A DNA stretch of 64,000 nucleotides from Hesseltinella vesiculosa (Eukaryota; Mucoromycota; Mucoromycetes; Mucorales; Cunninghamellaceae), in contig MCGT01000030.1 of the NCBI GenBank assembly GCA_002104935.1, positions 186,001 through 250,000 on the forward strand, written 5' to 3'. Both the position numbers and the translations under genes were made by a program. This document shows, piece by piece, positions 9,453-19,864 of this stretch; positions within the stretch are counted from its first letter, which is position 1; each line of letters opens with the position of its first letter. The notes under the pieces are model-generated. The model saw nothing but the letters and a program-made list of their open reading frames with translations. It was not told the origin of the DNA and ran no database searches.

Positions 9453-10898
9453 ATGTCGACCCCAGCATTGCTCTCACCCATCACCATTGGTGATCATGAA
9501 CTTTCTCATCGTGTGGTGCTTGCTCCATTGACTCGTCTTCGCAATACAGAAGAAGGCGTGCCCAGCGACTTGACTGTCGAGCACTACACGCAACGAGCTT
9601 CCAAGGGTGGCCTGTTGATCTCTGAAGCAACAGTGATCCATCCTCGAGGTGGTGGCTACATGTATGCTCCTGGTATCTATACCGCTGAACAGATCCAAGG
9701 TTGGAAACGTGTGACTGACGCTGTGCACGCCAAGGGCGGTGTCATCTTTTGTCAGCTGTGGCACATTGGTCGTGCAACCCATTCCAAGCACCTCCCCAAC
9801 AATGAACTGCCTGTGTCTGCCTCTCCCATTGCTATCAACGGCAAGAATCTCTTTGGTGATGATTACGAAGTACCTCACCCCTTGACCAAGGATGAAATCA
9901 ACCAAGTCCTGGAAGCTTTCGCCCAAGGTGCAAAGAATGCTCTGGAAGCTGGCTTTGACGGTAATTTGGAAAAAAAAAAAAAAAATAGCGCCACCGAACC
10001 TGACAGTCTTCCTTTGAAAGGTATTGAGCTTCACGGTGCCAATGGTTACCTGATCGACCAATTCATCAACACCTCTAGCAACGAACGTACCGATGAATAT
10101 GGCGGTTCCATCGAGAACCGTGCTCGTCTGGCCTTGGAAGCCGTTGACGCTGTGGTCGATGCCATTGGCGCAAAGAAAGTGGCCATCCGCTTGTCGCCCT
10201 GGTCGGATTTCCAAGACATGAAGGACGACACACCGGTGGAAACCTGGTCGTACATCACACAACAACTGCAAGACAAGCATGCTGACCTGGCCTATATTCA
10301 TTACGTCGAAGCCCGTGAAGGTGGCCACCACGATGTCGAATTGGAAAACCACGAATCACTGGATCCCTTCCGTCAAATCTGGAAAGGCCCTTTTATCACC
10401 GCTGGCGGTTACACTGATCCCAAAAAGGCCATCAAGACCATTGAAGAGAACCCCAACAACTTGCTCGCTTTTGGCCGCCTGTTCATCGCCAACCCTGACC
10501 TTCCTGAGCGCATCCGCAACGACTGGCCTTTGAACAAGTACCACCGCCCCACCTTTTACTCCCACGAAGCCGAAGGCTACGTCGACTATCCTTTCTATAC
10601 GCCCGAAGCTGCCCCCGAAGCCCAACCTGCCTCTGACGAACAACCCGCCCCCGAAGCCCAACCTGCCACGGATGAACCACCCGCCGCCGAAGCCCAGCCT
10701 ATTTCTGACGTGCAGGCTGAAGAGACAGGTGAAGAGAAGGCCGCCGTTACAGAGAGCTCAGAAGCTACCACTGCTGCCAACTCGGACGACGAACAACCTG
10801 TCACTAAGCCTGCCGCCAAGCCTGTCACTACAAAGGCTGAGCGCCGCAAGTCCAAGTTTTTTGCCAAGGCAAAGGATGGCAAATGCATGATTCAATAG
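9453..10898 (+). CDS. OYE: Old Yellow Enzyme (FMN-dependent NADPH ene-reductase) with C-terminal CaaX box
   Basis: FMN flavoprotein of the Old Yellow Enzyme family, which reduces activated C=C bonds using NADPH. Exons 9453-9960 and 10021-10898 give 461 codons plus stop. The TIM barrel spans residues ~6-375. It opens SPITIGDHELSHRVVLAPLTR, with the flavin-contacting Thr. HGANGYLIDQF supplies the substrate-binding His/Asn pair and Tyr. FGRLFIANPDLPERI is the phosphate-binding segment. Beyond the barrel is an extra ~85-residue tail: three EAQPxxDE-type repeats, a Glu/Ala/Thr-rich stretch, a basic patch (AERRKSKFFAKAKDGK) and the final residues CMIQ. CMIQ is a farnesylation-type CaaX motif, implying membrane anchoring. 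The 60-bp intron is stopless and in frame. Catalysis is sure from the motifs; lipidation is inference. Confidence 0.92.
   Translation: MSTPALLSPITIGDHELSHRVVLAPLTRLRNTEEGVPSDLTVEHYTQRASKGGLLISEATVIHPRGGGYMYAPGIYTAEQIQGWKRVTDAVHAKGGVIFCQLWHIGRATHSKHLPNNELPVSASPIAINGKNLFGDDYEVPHPLTKDEINQVLEAFAQGAKNALEAGFDGNLEKKKKNSATEPDSLPLKGIELHGANGYLIDQFINTSSNERTDEYGGSIENRARLALEAVDAVVDAIGAKKVAIRLSPWSDFQDMKDDTPVETWSYITQQLQDKHADLAYIHYVEAREGGHHDVELENHESLDPFRQIWKGPFITAGGYTDPKKAIKTIEENPNNLLAFGRLFIANPDLPERIRNDWPLNKYHRPTFYSHEAEGYVDYPFYTPEAAPEAQPASDEQPAPEAQPATDEPPAAEAQPISDVQAEETGEEKAAVTESSEATTAANSDDEQPVTKPAAKPVTTKAERRKSKFFAKAKDGKCMIQ
9961..10020 (+). other. Stopless 3n intron in OYE
   Basis: GTAATT donor and AAAG acceptor enclose 60 bp with no in-frame stop. 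Removal joins AGFDG to IELHGANGY, the conserved OYE sequence. Retention would insert 20 residues, including a lysine run, next to the active-site strand. Confidence 0.75.
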
Positions 10899-11188
10899 AT
10901 CCATTTTTTTTTTTTGCATCCCCTACACACTTGATTCCCCTACACACTAGATTTAATTTACTTTGTATTGTCATGTGCAGGAAATAATAAATTTGGGACA
11001 GGTTTATCCTCTTGCGTCGTCATCAAGGTTAACCCTGCTCCTCTATGCAAACGTAAAGGCATTCCACTCGGTTCAATTTTGTTTTTATTACGAATCATTT
11101 TGCGTGGGGTAGAAAAAAAAAAGGCGAGGCTTGAAAAAGAGAAAGGGGGGGGGGATAACTAGAATGGGATGGGAGGATAAAAAAAAAT

Positions 11189-14100
11189 CTAAAGCAAATC
11201 ATCAACCGAATCAATCGTTTCTTGGGGAGGGGGAGGTGAAGAGAAGGAATCGGGAACGACAGAGCTGAATGGATCTGTGGGTGCTTCTTCGATAAGAGTA
11301 CCATTTGCTTGAGGAGTGACAGGTTCCTGCATGTCCAAAAGATCGGGCTGAGGTTGCTCTAGTTGCTCAATCTGACGGAAGATATCAAAAAAGAAAGGGT
11401 CAGATCATCAAGCTACATAGGTTCGCCCGTGTTCGAGCCACACTTACCAATTGCAATTCAGGGAACAAGTTAGGATATTGTTCAGGATCGGCTAGGCTTT
11501 CAGCGATCTTGGTTCGTTGTTGGTCTTGCAAGGTTTGTTTCCATAACTTGACAACACGTGACATTTGTTGTGGGACATAGGTACGGGCAAAGATGGCAGC
11601 TTCAGGGATACGATCGGTCTTGATCAACAGGTCGATAATTTCGTTTAATTCACCCAATTGATACAAGGCAGTGAAGGCAATGTTGTTTTTTCCTTGTTCG
11701 ACTGTGGGAATGAAGAAAAGTGGGTCAGACCGATCCCGTGTCGATGCCTTGTTTCTCGCGCTCTCTCCCCTCTTCCTTACCTGCATCCTCGGCGACTTGA
11801 CGAAGGCCAGCTTTGTTACCATTGGAAGTGTAGAAGAGCAAGAGGCCACTGAGATCCTTGGCATTCTTTAAGCATTCTTCGGCCAAGGAGAAGTTCCATG
11901 CTTGGAGAGCCACATCACCCAAGGTACGCCATTTGCTTTCGCTGTTCACTTGGCGAGCAATGTCCACCGCGGTATCGAGGCGACCCAGCTGCAAGGCCAA
12001 ATCGAACTTTTGTTCCAGATCTGTCGACACGTCCAAGGCCAGTTCCTTCATGTCTTGGGTTTCAAGGAAACGGGCAATGCGGCCACGTTGGTCTTGAGGG
12101 ATTTGAGGCAAGATTTCAGTAGCAGCCGCAACATCACCACGCAGCACTGCCGTTTGGTATTGGATCACGGCCAGTGACAAGCTGTAGCTGTACACAGAGG
12201 CGTCGCGGTCTGACACGTAGACGCGGTTGTCGCGAGGAGCATAGCCCAGCAGGTACATAGGTCTGGTGTGGAAGAGAAAAAAAGGAAGGAATGGTCAGAC
12301 GAGTCAAGGAGGTTGTGGGCTTACTTGTCAAAGTGGCTGATGGTGAAGACTTCGTCGCCCACAAGGTAATTTAATCGGTTGGCTTCGTTGCTGTAAATAA
12401 AACAGTCGCCAGCCCAGCTACCCGTTTTGATTCTGCCATGAAAAGAAAAAATAAGTGGCCGGCATAAGAGAGGGGGGCCACACTTACACTTCGGCAATTT
12501 CAGTGACGAATTCAAAAGCATCTTCGACCCCTTCGTCACCAGTATCACCACCAGATTCGACAAAGTTGATATAAGCTTGGGCGTTATAGCGGAGAATGTA
12601 AAAGGATTCTTCGCAGGCAATAGCGACCAAGTCGCCGGCATCTGACCAGAACACCTAGAAATGTAAAGAAAAAAAAAAAGTCAGTACCTCCATTTTTTTT
12701 TCTCCATCAGCATTTACGTTCTTGGCATCGACATCAATACGACGGACGACAGCGCCGGTTTCCCAGTCATAAAAGTTCAAGAAGCCGCTGCCACGCACAC
12801 CAAGAAGAGAGCCGCCGTGGATGCCTTCAGCGCTGTAGTTGAGCTTAGGCAGCATACCACTGCGTTCCTTGAAGTTTTTGAAGATCTTGACTCGGGAGGA
12901 GGATTCATGGACGGCATAGATGTTGGAGTCTTCGGCCCACACAAAGCCCAAGCCAGAGCCAAAGCTTTTGTTGCGCCAAGCCAAGGCAGTGTAGATAATA
13001 TATTCGCCATCACCACACACCACCACAAAACGGCCGTTGGGAGAGTGCTGTAAGGTTTGAGGATAGACTTCGCAGCTGCCCAATTCCTTGATAGGCAAAG
13101 CGAGGCGATCACCATCCTTGACATAGTCGTCTGGTACAATAAAAGGAAAGAAAGCGTTAGTCTCTGTAAAGAATCGGTTTTTGGCATGGGGGAGGGGGTG
13201 AAGAAGCCACTTACCGACGCCGGTCTTGATGTTAGCCGTTTGGATTTCAGAATGCTTTGCCCAGATGATCTTGCCCGAAGCATCCATAGAGATCGCAGGT
13301 TCATCGCGGCCCAATTTGATAACGACCGTCCCTTCATCAAAACCAAAGGCCACGTTGTTACCGCCCTTTTGGTAGGCCATGCACCAAGCACGTTCGAGGC
13401 CATAGTTGAGTGTGTTTTCCAAGCGGTAGGTATCGGAGTGCCACACGCGCACCGTACCGTCTTCAGATCCAGACAGGATGATAGGTAATTCAGGGTGGAA
13501 AGCAGCGAAATTGACGTTTTGGCTATGACCTTCCAAGGTCTGCACGCAGTTTTTGTTTTGGTAGTCCCAGATCTTGATGGTGCTAGGATGGGAAAAGAAA
13601 AGAAGATGGTGAGCCCCAGGTGAAGGGGGGGGGGAATGAGAGGAGATGGCTTACTTGTCGTCAGCACAAGAAATCAAATAGGGTTTATCGCCGCCATGGT
13701 AGTAATCGACAAAGTTGACACCCTTTTCGTGGCCTTCGAGGGTAAAGTTAGGGACGTTGGCACCGAGAGACCATACCTTGACAACGCCGTCCAAACCAGC
13801 AGAGGCAAAAGTGTTGGAATCTTTGGGGTTGAAGGTCAGGTGCATGACAAAGTGAAGGTGGCCTTCGAAGACCTGGACACACTTCCAGCCCTTTTCCCAG
13901 TCCCACAGGCGGATGGTCATGTCATCGGAACCGGAAATCACCAAGGGTTGTGTGGGATGCACGGCCAAACAACGGATATAATCGGGGTGGCCTTCGAAGC
14001 TGGCCACCTTTTCATGAGTGTTGTAGTTGAAGATGCGGATTTGCGAGTCGTCGGAGCCGGTGACAATCCAATTCTTGCGAGCGATAAATTTGGCAGCACG

Positions 14101-14513
14101 CACTAATAAAAAAGAATGAGAGGAGGGTTCTACCTAAGCCAACAAAGCATTACCTGGCGTTTCGGACACTTCAAATGTCTTTACCAAGACCTAATAGGAA
14201 TGACGGAAGAGTAAGCCGGTGCCAGCGACATGGCCAATGGTTCTACCTGAGTTTCATAGTTGTAGATGTACACATGGCCACTGTACAAACTGGCCAGGAC
14301 CCAAGGTTCTGTTGGATGAAGATCGACGCACTTGACACGATCGGACCGAGAAAGAAGTTTACGCTACAAGCCAATTAAAAAGATGAAGGTGAGGATGATG
14401 CACTTTGTGATGTTATTTTTTTCTTTTTCATCCGTTTTCAATCGTTCGTCAAAGGTTGGTGGATGTTTGATTGTGTGGATGATGAAGTTATATACCTTGA
14501 TATCTAATCTCAT
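11189..14513 (-). CDS. SEC27: Coatomer beta' subunit (COPI, Sec27)
   Basis: Beta'-COP subunit of the COPI coat, which acts in retrograde Golgi-to-ER and intra-Golgi vesicle traffic and binds cargo tail motifs. About 12 exons. It starts MRLDIK (14513-14496), then [20 protein letters not shown], the hallmark opening of beta'-COP. Two WD40 propellers follow, with repeats such as [19 protein letters not shown] and [20 protein letters not shown]. The coatomer WD-associated helical region contains [35 protein letters not shown] and [21 protein letters not shown]. The short acidic/proline tail ends [10 protein letters not shown]. The stop (11189-11191) is 290 bp from the OYE stop in convergent orientation. 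The start is divergent from the next gene across 405 bp. Length is typical for the fungal family. Confidence 0.95.
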
Positions 14514-14918
14514 GCCCTAATAAAAATTCATAAAGTTAGTTGGCCATCCAGTAAAAACAAAACACATAACGCGTAGATGATGACAGATGGGTCCTTGCCA
14601 CCCCTTTTTTCATGGCCGTCATGACTTTTTTTTTTTTTTCAATGGCGTGCAGCTGGTCATGCCATCGATAAATGTTGCTTTTATCCCATTTCAATGTCTA
14701 TATTCGTTCATTCTCTGGTTGACTTCGTACCATTTTTCTTGTTCAATTTTCTTTTGATGAAAAAACGAAAAAAAAAAAAAAAGAAAAAAAAACTGTGCTG
14801 TGTTTTTTTGAAGGACAGAGCGGTCGAATGGCTTTTCGACCCCCGCTGCGCTGCTAAAAAAAACTTGGGAGAATGCCATTTGTCTCTTTTTTTATTTTTT
14901 TCCACGACACTGTTTGTA
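14514..14918. other. Divergent promoter, SEC27 / mitochondrial-type protein
   Basis: 405 bp between two divergent start codons. It holds poly-T and poly-A runs (14627-14639, 14770-14791) and no coding sequence with support. Confidence 0.5.
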
Positions 14919-15572
14919 ATGAATGTATTACGATTTGTACGCCCTGTGGCGTCGATGGCAAAGCAGGTACGGTGGCAATCAACATTGGGCTCAGGCAAGT
15001 GTGAGAAAACACACATCAAATGGAGCACTGACTTGCTTTATTTCCCATGGGATAGGTCATGCCCATGTTCTCGACGACAAACGCTATGCGATTTCCATTC
15101 TCAGTAAACAAGATCTTGGTCAGCACAAGGTGACGGATCACCCTGAATGGATCATTGGCTGGTCGCCACAATGCGATCAGGTCGATCCCAAGTCGTTTGT
15201 GGGCAACAAGCAGTTTCTTGATTTTATGACGGAGACATTGACCAAGCAGATTCATCAGGTCAATGACTCGACTTTAAAAGGCATGGCTCAGTGGCAAAAG
15301 CAAGGGTAAAGAAGGGTGGAAAAATAAAAAATGGTTTCTAACTTTGGTTTAGCTGGTTGCATGTAGGGGATGAACGGCATCCAGCACCTTGGGGAAGGAT
15401 TCCTCGGCCTGAAGATATCATTGGTAGCGTGCTTTTAGAAAATGGAGAAATCCAAGCCGGCACGTACCAAGCAATGCCTGCCTATCGATTAGTCACGAAC
15501 AAAGGGCTGATGAAACTGTCCAAACCATTGGAAGAGTGCCTGGTGGATGCAGCAAAAGCTAAAATGAAATAA
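14919..15572 (+). CDS. Conserved protein with mitochondrial-type leader, function unknown
   Basis: Exons 14919-14994, 15056-15305 and 15353-15572 give 181 codons plus stop. The N terminus MNVLRFVRPVASMAKQVRW is arginine-rich and lacks acids, as in a mitochondrial targeting peptide. The body has a conserved-looking core: HVLDDKRYAISILSKQDLG, DHPEWIIGWSPQCDQVDP and PAPWGRIPRPEDIIGSVLLE, then a C-terminal PAYRLVTNKGLMKL. I recall this architecture as a small conserved fungal protein but cannot name it. The first intron uses a GC-AG pair (GCAAGT donor at 14995); splicing there gives LGSGHAHVLDD, and no GT donor restores the frame as well. Matrix location is inferred from the leader. Confidence 0.7.
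14995..15055 (+). other. GC-AG intron
   Basis: GCAAGTGTGAG donor and GATAG acceptor, 61 bp. The exon phases (76 nt before, two nt completing the codon after) agree only with this GC donor. Confidence 0.65.
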
Positions 15573-15952
15573 ATAAAATAATCTTAATTTTAGAGGTCAT
15601 GGCGAATGGGGGGTAGAAAAAAAAAAAAAAAAAAGGGAGAAAGCAAGGGTGGGAAAATAAAAGTGGGGGTTTTGAAGCCATGCCTTGGGTCGATTGGATT
15701 GTAATTGTTTGCTTTTTTGTCTCTGAATGTGGAGATGAAAGAGAAAGAGCGAAACAGAATGAAATAATGCACGAGCATGGTCATTTGATTGGGTGGAACA
15801 ATTCAGCTTGTCAAATGGGTGCACTTTTTTTGCTTCGAATGTGATGGGTCGGGCCATTTCAACCAGCCCAATCGCTCTCCCTCTTTTTTTAAGAAATAAA
15901 AAAAAAATAAAAGAAAACCCTCTCTTTTCTTACTTCTCCTTTTTTTTTTTTC
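15573..15952. other. Intergenic region, tandem genes
   Basis: 380 bp between the unknown mitochondrial-type gene and the InsP6 kinase gene. It contains an 18-bp A run (15617-15634) and pyrimidine-rich sequence just before the downstream start. No gene seen. Confidence 0.5.
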
Positions 15953-17675
15953 ATGAAGACAGCACCGGCATGTCCAACATCGATACCACCTCTACCTCGA
16001 CCCCATCTTATGCATCCGTCTAGCCAAGAGGAAAACGATGATTATGTCGATCCAACCAAACTCACAGCCTCCATCCCGCTCTTGCCGTTTGACAACCAAG
16101 TGGGAGGCCATGCTTCTCTCTTTCGATTTTCTAAACGAGCCATTTGCAAACCGGTATGCTCAAAGGAAAAGCAATTTTATGAACACCTCGCCCAACAACA
16201 TTCCCCTCTACTACCATTCATGTGTCAGTATCTCGGCGCCCTCAATGTCACCTACCACCAACAAGGCTTACCCGAAATCCATTTTGACAAGAACGAGCCT
16301 TTATTAAATGAATGGAAACAATGCAACCAGAACAAACAAAATCGCCGTCGTCAAACGCTCTCTCTTCAAGAACAAGTCCTGCAAGAAGTCCTCTCACCCC
16401 AGGCCATCCAGGAACGCCTTCGCCAAGTCCAGCAATGGCAGCAGGAAAAGCTCCTCCGACGCCAATCGCAGCGTGAAAGTCTCCCTTCCATTCCATCTCC
16501 ACCCTCGTCCCTGCCCACCATGGAAGACCGCCACCGCCGTTGGTTCGACACCAGCCATCTCCATGACGAACACACCGACTTCTTGGGTCGCTCAGCACCC
16601 ACCACCACCTTACACCCCCGTCTTCGCCAGTGCAGACTGGTGTCCACCCCCGATTTTATAAGCCCTCATCCATTCGATCTGCCACGCCAACCTTCTTCGG
16701 ACTTGGACGAATCAGATACCTTGTTCACCATGGAAGACATCCCCATCACCACGTCACCCGCCGCCCTCGCTTCCAGCCCCTCCACCCAGCTGTTGGCTCC
16801 CCCTTCCACCTGTTCCTCCTCCTCCCTCACCCGACCTGTTCCTCATTCCGACGCCGAATGGTCGACGCGCCAAACCCCCGATAATCCTTGGTCGTTGCAA
16901 GTCTACCAACGCGACCGCCAGCGCATGCAACAACAGCATCATCGCCAAGATCCTGTCAAGCAATATATCGTCTTGGAAGACTTGACCGATGGCTTACGAT
17001 ACCCTTGTGTGCTTGACCTTAAGATGGGTGTCCGTCAATATGGGGTGGATGCCACCCCAGCCAAAGTCAAAAGCCAGTCCTTGAAAAGTCTACAGTCCAC
17101 CAGTCATTCGTTGGGTGTGCGTGTGTGTGGCATGCAGGTAGGTGAACCAGCACCGCTCGTCCACCGTCACTCATTTTTTTCCATAGGTGTATGACAATGT
17201 GAATCAACAGTTTTTGTTCCAAGACAAATATTTTGGTCGTACCCTCACCCCCGACACCTTCCAATCCACCTTGGCCACGTATCTGGACAATGGCCATGGC
17301 TGTCAGCTGGCTTTTATCCCCATCATTCTTGACCGTCTGTATCGCTTGGCGGATGTGATCAAATCCATGGACCACTACCGTTTTTATACCTCGTCCCTGT
17401 TGATCATTTATGATGGTGATTTGGACCTGCTGCCTCCGAGAAAATTGGACCTGCGTGTCATCGACTTTGCCCATTGCATGACCCAACAAGACATGGTCGA
17501 CCATGGGCATGAATTTGCCTACCCTCCTTCGCACTCCGGCCCTGATCTCGGCTATCTCCTTGGCCTGCGCTCCTTGGTCCACTGCTTCCAATCCTTATAC
17601 CAATTGCATGGCGGCCATCCCGACGACCTTGCACAACTTGCATATACTCATGTATTTGACGATCTGTCCTTTTAA
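15953..17675 (+). CDS. KCS1: Inositol hexakisphosphate kinase (Kcs1-type, IPK family)
   Basis: Makes diphosphoinositol polyphosphates such as 5-InsP7 from InsP6 and ATP, which control phosphate homeostasis. Exons 15953-17137 and 17187-17675 give 557 codons plus stop. The N-terminal kinase part has PFDNQVGGHASLFRF, KEKQFYEHL and LLPFMCQYLG. The inositol-binding signature PxxxDxKxG appears as PCVLDLKMGVRQYG. SSLLIIYDGD and the metal-binding LRVIDFAHC complete the C-lobe. Between them lies a ~220-residue Gln/Ser/Pro-rich insertion (16310-16960), as in other fungal members. The protein is about half the length of budding yeast Kcs1, lacking its long N-terminal extension. An internal Met (MHPSSQ, 16010) is an alternative start. 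Confidence 0.9.
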
Positions 17676-18151
17676 TTTGCGCTCACGCAAAAAAGACCAA
17701 AAAAAAAAAAATTAGCCTAGTTCATCTAATTTCCTTTCGCCCTCCAAGGGAAAAATCTTCAAAAATAAAAAAGAAACTTCTCAAGAAATTCATGCAGCCT
17801 TCCAACCTTCATTTTTTAAACCGGCCTGGTCTATCCATCCGCCGAGTCTACTTTTGGGTAGAACCATGAAACCGAACCCTCCCACACTTAAAAGGCTGTC
17901 GTCGACTTGCAAGGTCAAACCCAAGTCCATGGCCATTCTCATTTATCAATAAAAGAAAAGGACGTTTGTTTTCAAGTCGTACAGGCCTTCAGCTTCTCTT
18001 GAGCAAAGTCGTTGGAAAAACCGGAGAACGAAAAACTTTTTTCAGCCTCACTGAGTTTTTTATTTTTTTATTTTTGTTTCTTCTTTCCTGGCGTCCACCC
18101 TTGTCACCGCCGCACCGTAGCTTCGCTCTTTTTCTTATATACATATTTACT
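17676..18151. other. Intergenic region upstream of HPRT
   Basis: 476 bp. It carries A-rich polyadenylation-like sequence just after the kinase stop (17698-17775, with AATAAA-like AAAATAAAAAAG near 17762). Pyrimidine-rich promoter sequence and a TATATACATA stretch (18137-18146) lie just before the HPRT start. No gene seen. Confidence 0.5.
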
Positions 18152-18979
18152 ATGGATTCCTCACAATGGATTGATGTCACTGTCGACAAGAACCACTATT
18201 CTCTTGATCATTTTGTTATTCCTCAACATTATGACAAGGATGTGTCCAGCATCTTGATTCCTCACGGTGTGATCATGGTACGCCATCCCGCTCACCAAAC
18301 AGCCACTCGTTAACGTGGGGCATATTTTTTTTTTTTTAGGATCGTGTGCAAAAGTTGGCTCGCTTGATTGTCGATGAAAACGAAGGTCCTTTGGGTAAGT
18401 GTCACCGTCCACAAAGCCGAGAGCTGACCCTCCTGTTGTAGTTGTGTGCTGTATCTTGAAAGGCGGTCACCAATTCTTTGCTGATTTGGTCAACTGTATC
18501 AAGAAGCTGACCACCAGAGAAGGCTCGACGGTCCCTTTGAGCTTGGAATTCATTCGCGTCAAATCGTACAAGAACGACCAATCCGTGGGCGTCAACATCT
18601 CCTTGACCGAAGACGAGCTCAAGGACTTCACAGGCAAGAATATCTTGATCGTGGAAGACATCATCGACACGGGCAAAACCATGGTGGCTCTGCTAGAACG
18701 ACTCCGCTCCTACTCTCCCAAATCCATCAAGGTGACCAGCCTGCTGATCAAAAAGACCGAACGCAGCAACGGTTACATCCCTGACTATGTCGGCTTTGCC
18801 ATCCCTGATGCCTTTGTCGTCGGCTATGCTTTGGATTACAACGAGCACTTCCGTGATCTTGACCATATCTGTGTGATCAGTGTAAGTTGAAAAAAGGCGC
18901 GGCCACGTGATCACATCGCCTCACCCTTCCTTTTTTTTTTTTTCTCCAGGAACATGGCAAGCAAGCGTATGCTGTGTAA
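18152..18979 (+). CDS. HPT1: Hypoxanthine-guanine phosphoribosyltransferase
   Basis: Purine salvage enzyme converting hypoxanthine or guanine plus PRPP to IMP or GMP, cytosolic. Exons 18152-18277, 18340-18394, 18442-18881 and 18950-18979 sum to 216 codons plus stop. The fold motifs are in order: ARLIVDE, the [11 protein letters not shown] loop, RVKSYKND flexible loop, [14 protein letters not shown] (PRPP-binding loop with two acidic residues), LLIKKTERS, then [26 protein letters not shown], the purine-binding C-terminal segment. It ends EHGKQAYAV. It resembles animal HPRT1 in length (~218) and motif set more than the shorter budding yeast enzyme. Confidence 0.95.
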
Positions 18980-19864
18980 ATTTTTTATTTTCTTTTGTAC
19001 AGAGGCAAATTTCTATAAAAAACCATTTTTCATTCACCGGTCCCAAAACCGAGCTGGAAGATCGGGGAGGGCGTTTGAAAGAGTGTCTTTGTGCCGGGTA
19101 TTCACCGAGAGGGGTCCTCCTTTTTCGTTTTTTTTCTGACCAGCATGGACGTGACATTTGGAGGGCAAGGTGATGATGCAGCCGATTCTATGAACGCTAC
19201 TTGCACATGATGAGAAAGGAGAGCGTTTGAACCCATTGGCGCCAAGCAAATCATACACCTCTTGGCCAAGGTGAAGAAAGATGGGTCATCTGGAAAGGTT
19301 GGTTCGACTAGCACCCTAAGCCGTCTGTCAATGTTGGGGCAAGTCCTATTTTCGATTCAATCGCTGATTTTTTGGTCCAGATCAGTACCACCCTCTACTT
19401 TTTGAAAAAAAAAGAAGTGGACCCCCTTTGCAGGGTGATCGATCTTATAGCATGCATTGGTACTTGAAAGCAGGTCGATTGGCAAAAAAGCGGCGAAATC
19501 TGTGCTTCTCATTGGCCAAGGCAAACGACAGAGAACATTTGCGTGCGATCAGCGGTTTGTTTCCCAAAACTCTCTTTGCTTTGGCTATTGGCTATTGGCT
19601 AGGATAGATGATTTCCAGACCAGCAACTGGCATTGGTTTTTCAGTGTAAATGCATTTGACGGATACGGTCATGGTTTAATACGAAAATAAAAAATGCATA
19701 GGATGCTCTATGTCATGACCGTGCATAAAAAAAAATAAGAGTAGCTACTAAAAAACACAAAGGAACATATAAAACTAGAATTAACTAACGTAAAGTAATA
19801 AAAGAACAAGCAAAAAAAAAAAGGGGGGGTGGAAAGGCATAAGTAGATGAAAGAGGGGAAAAGG
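18980..19864. other. Convergent intergenic region, HPRT / HMG gene
   Basis: 885 bp between two stop codons. It contains short overlapping frames on both strands and A-runs (19731-19739, 19813-19822). No supported gene. Confidence 0.5.

Noticed and set aside
9474..10352. 292-codon open frame antisense to the OYE gene
   Set aside because: It mirrors the codon pattern of the OYE exon, has no recognisable content and contains a phenylalanine run from the poly-A intron.
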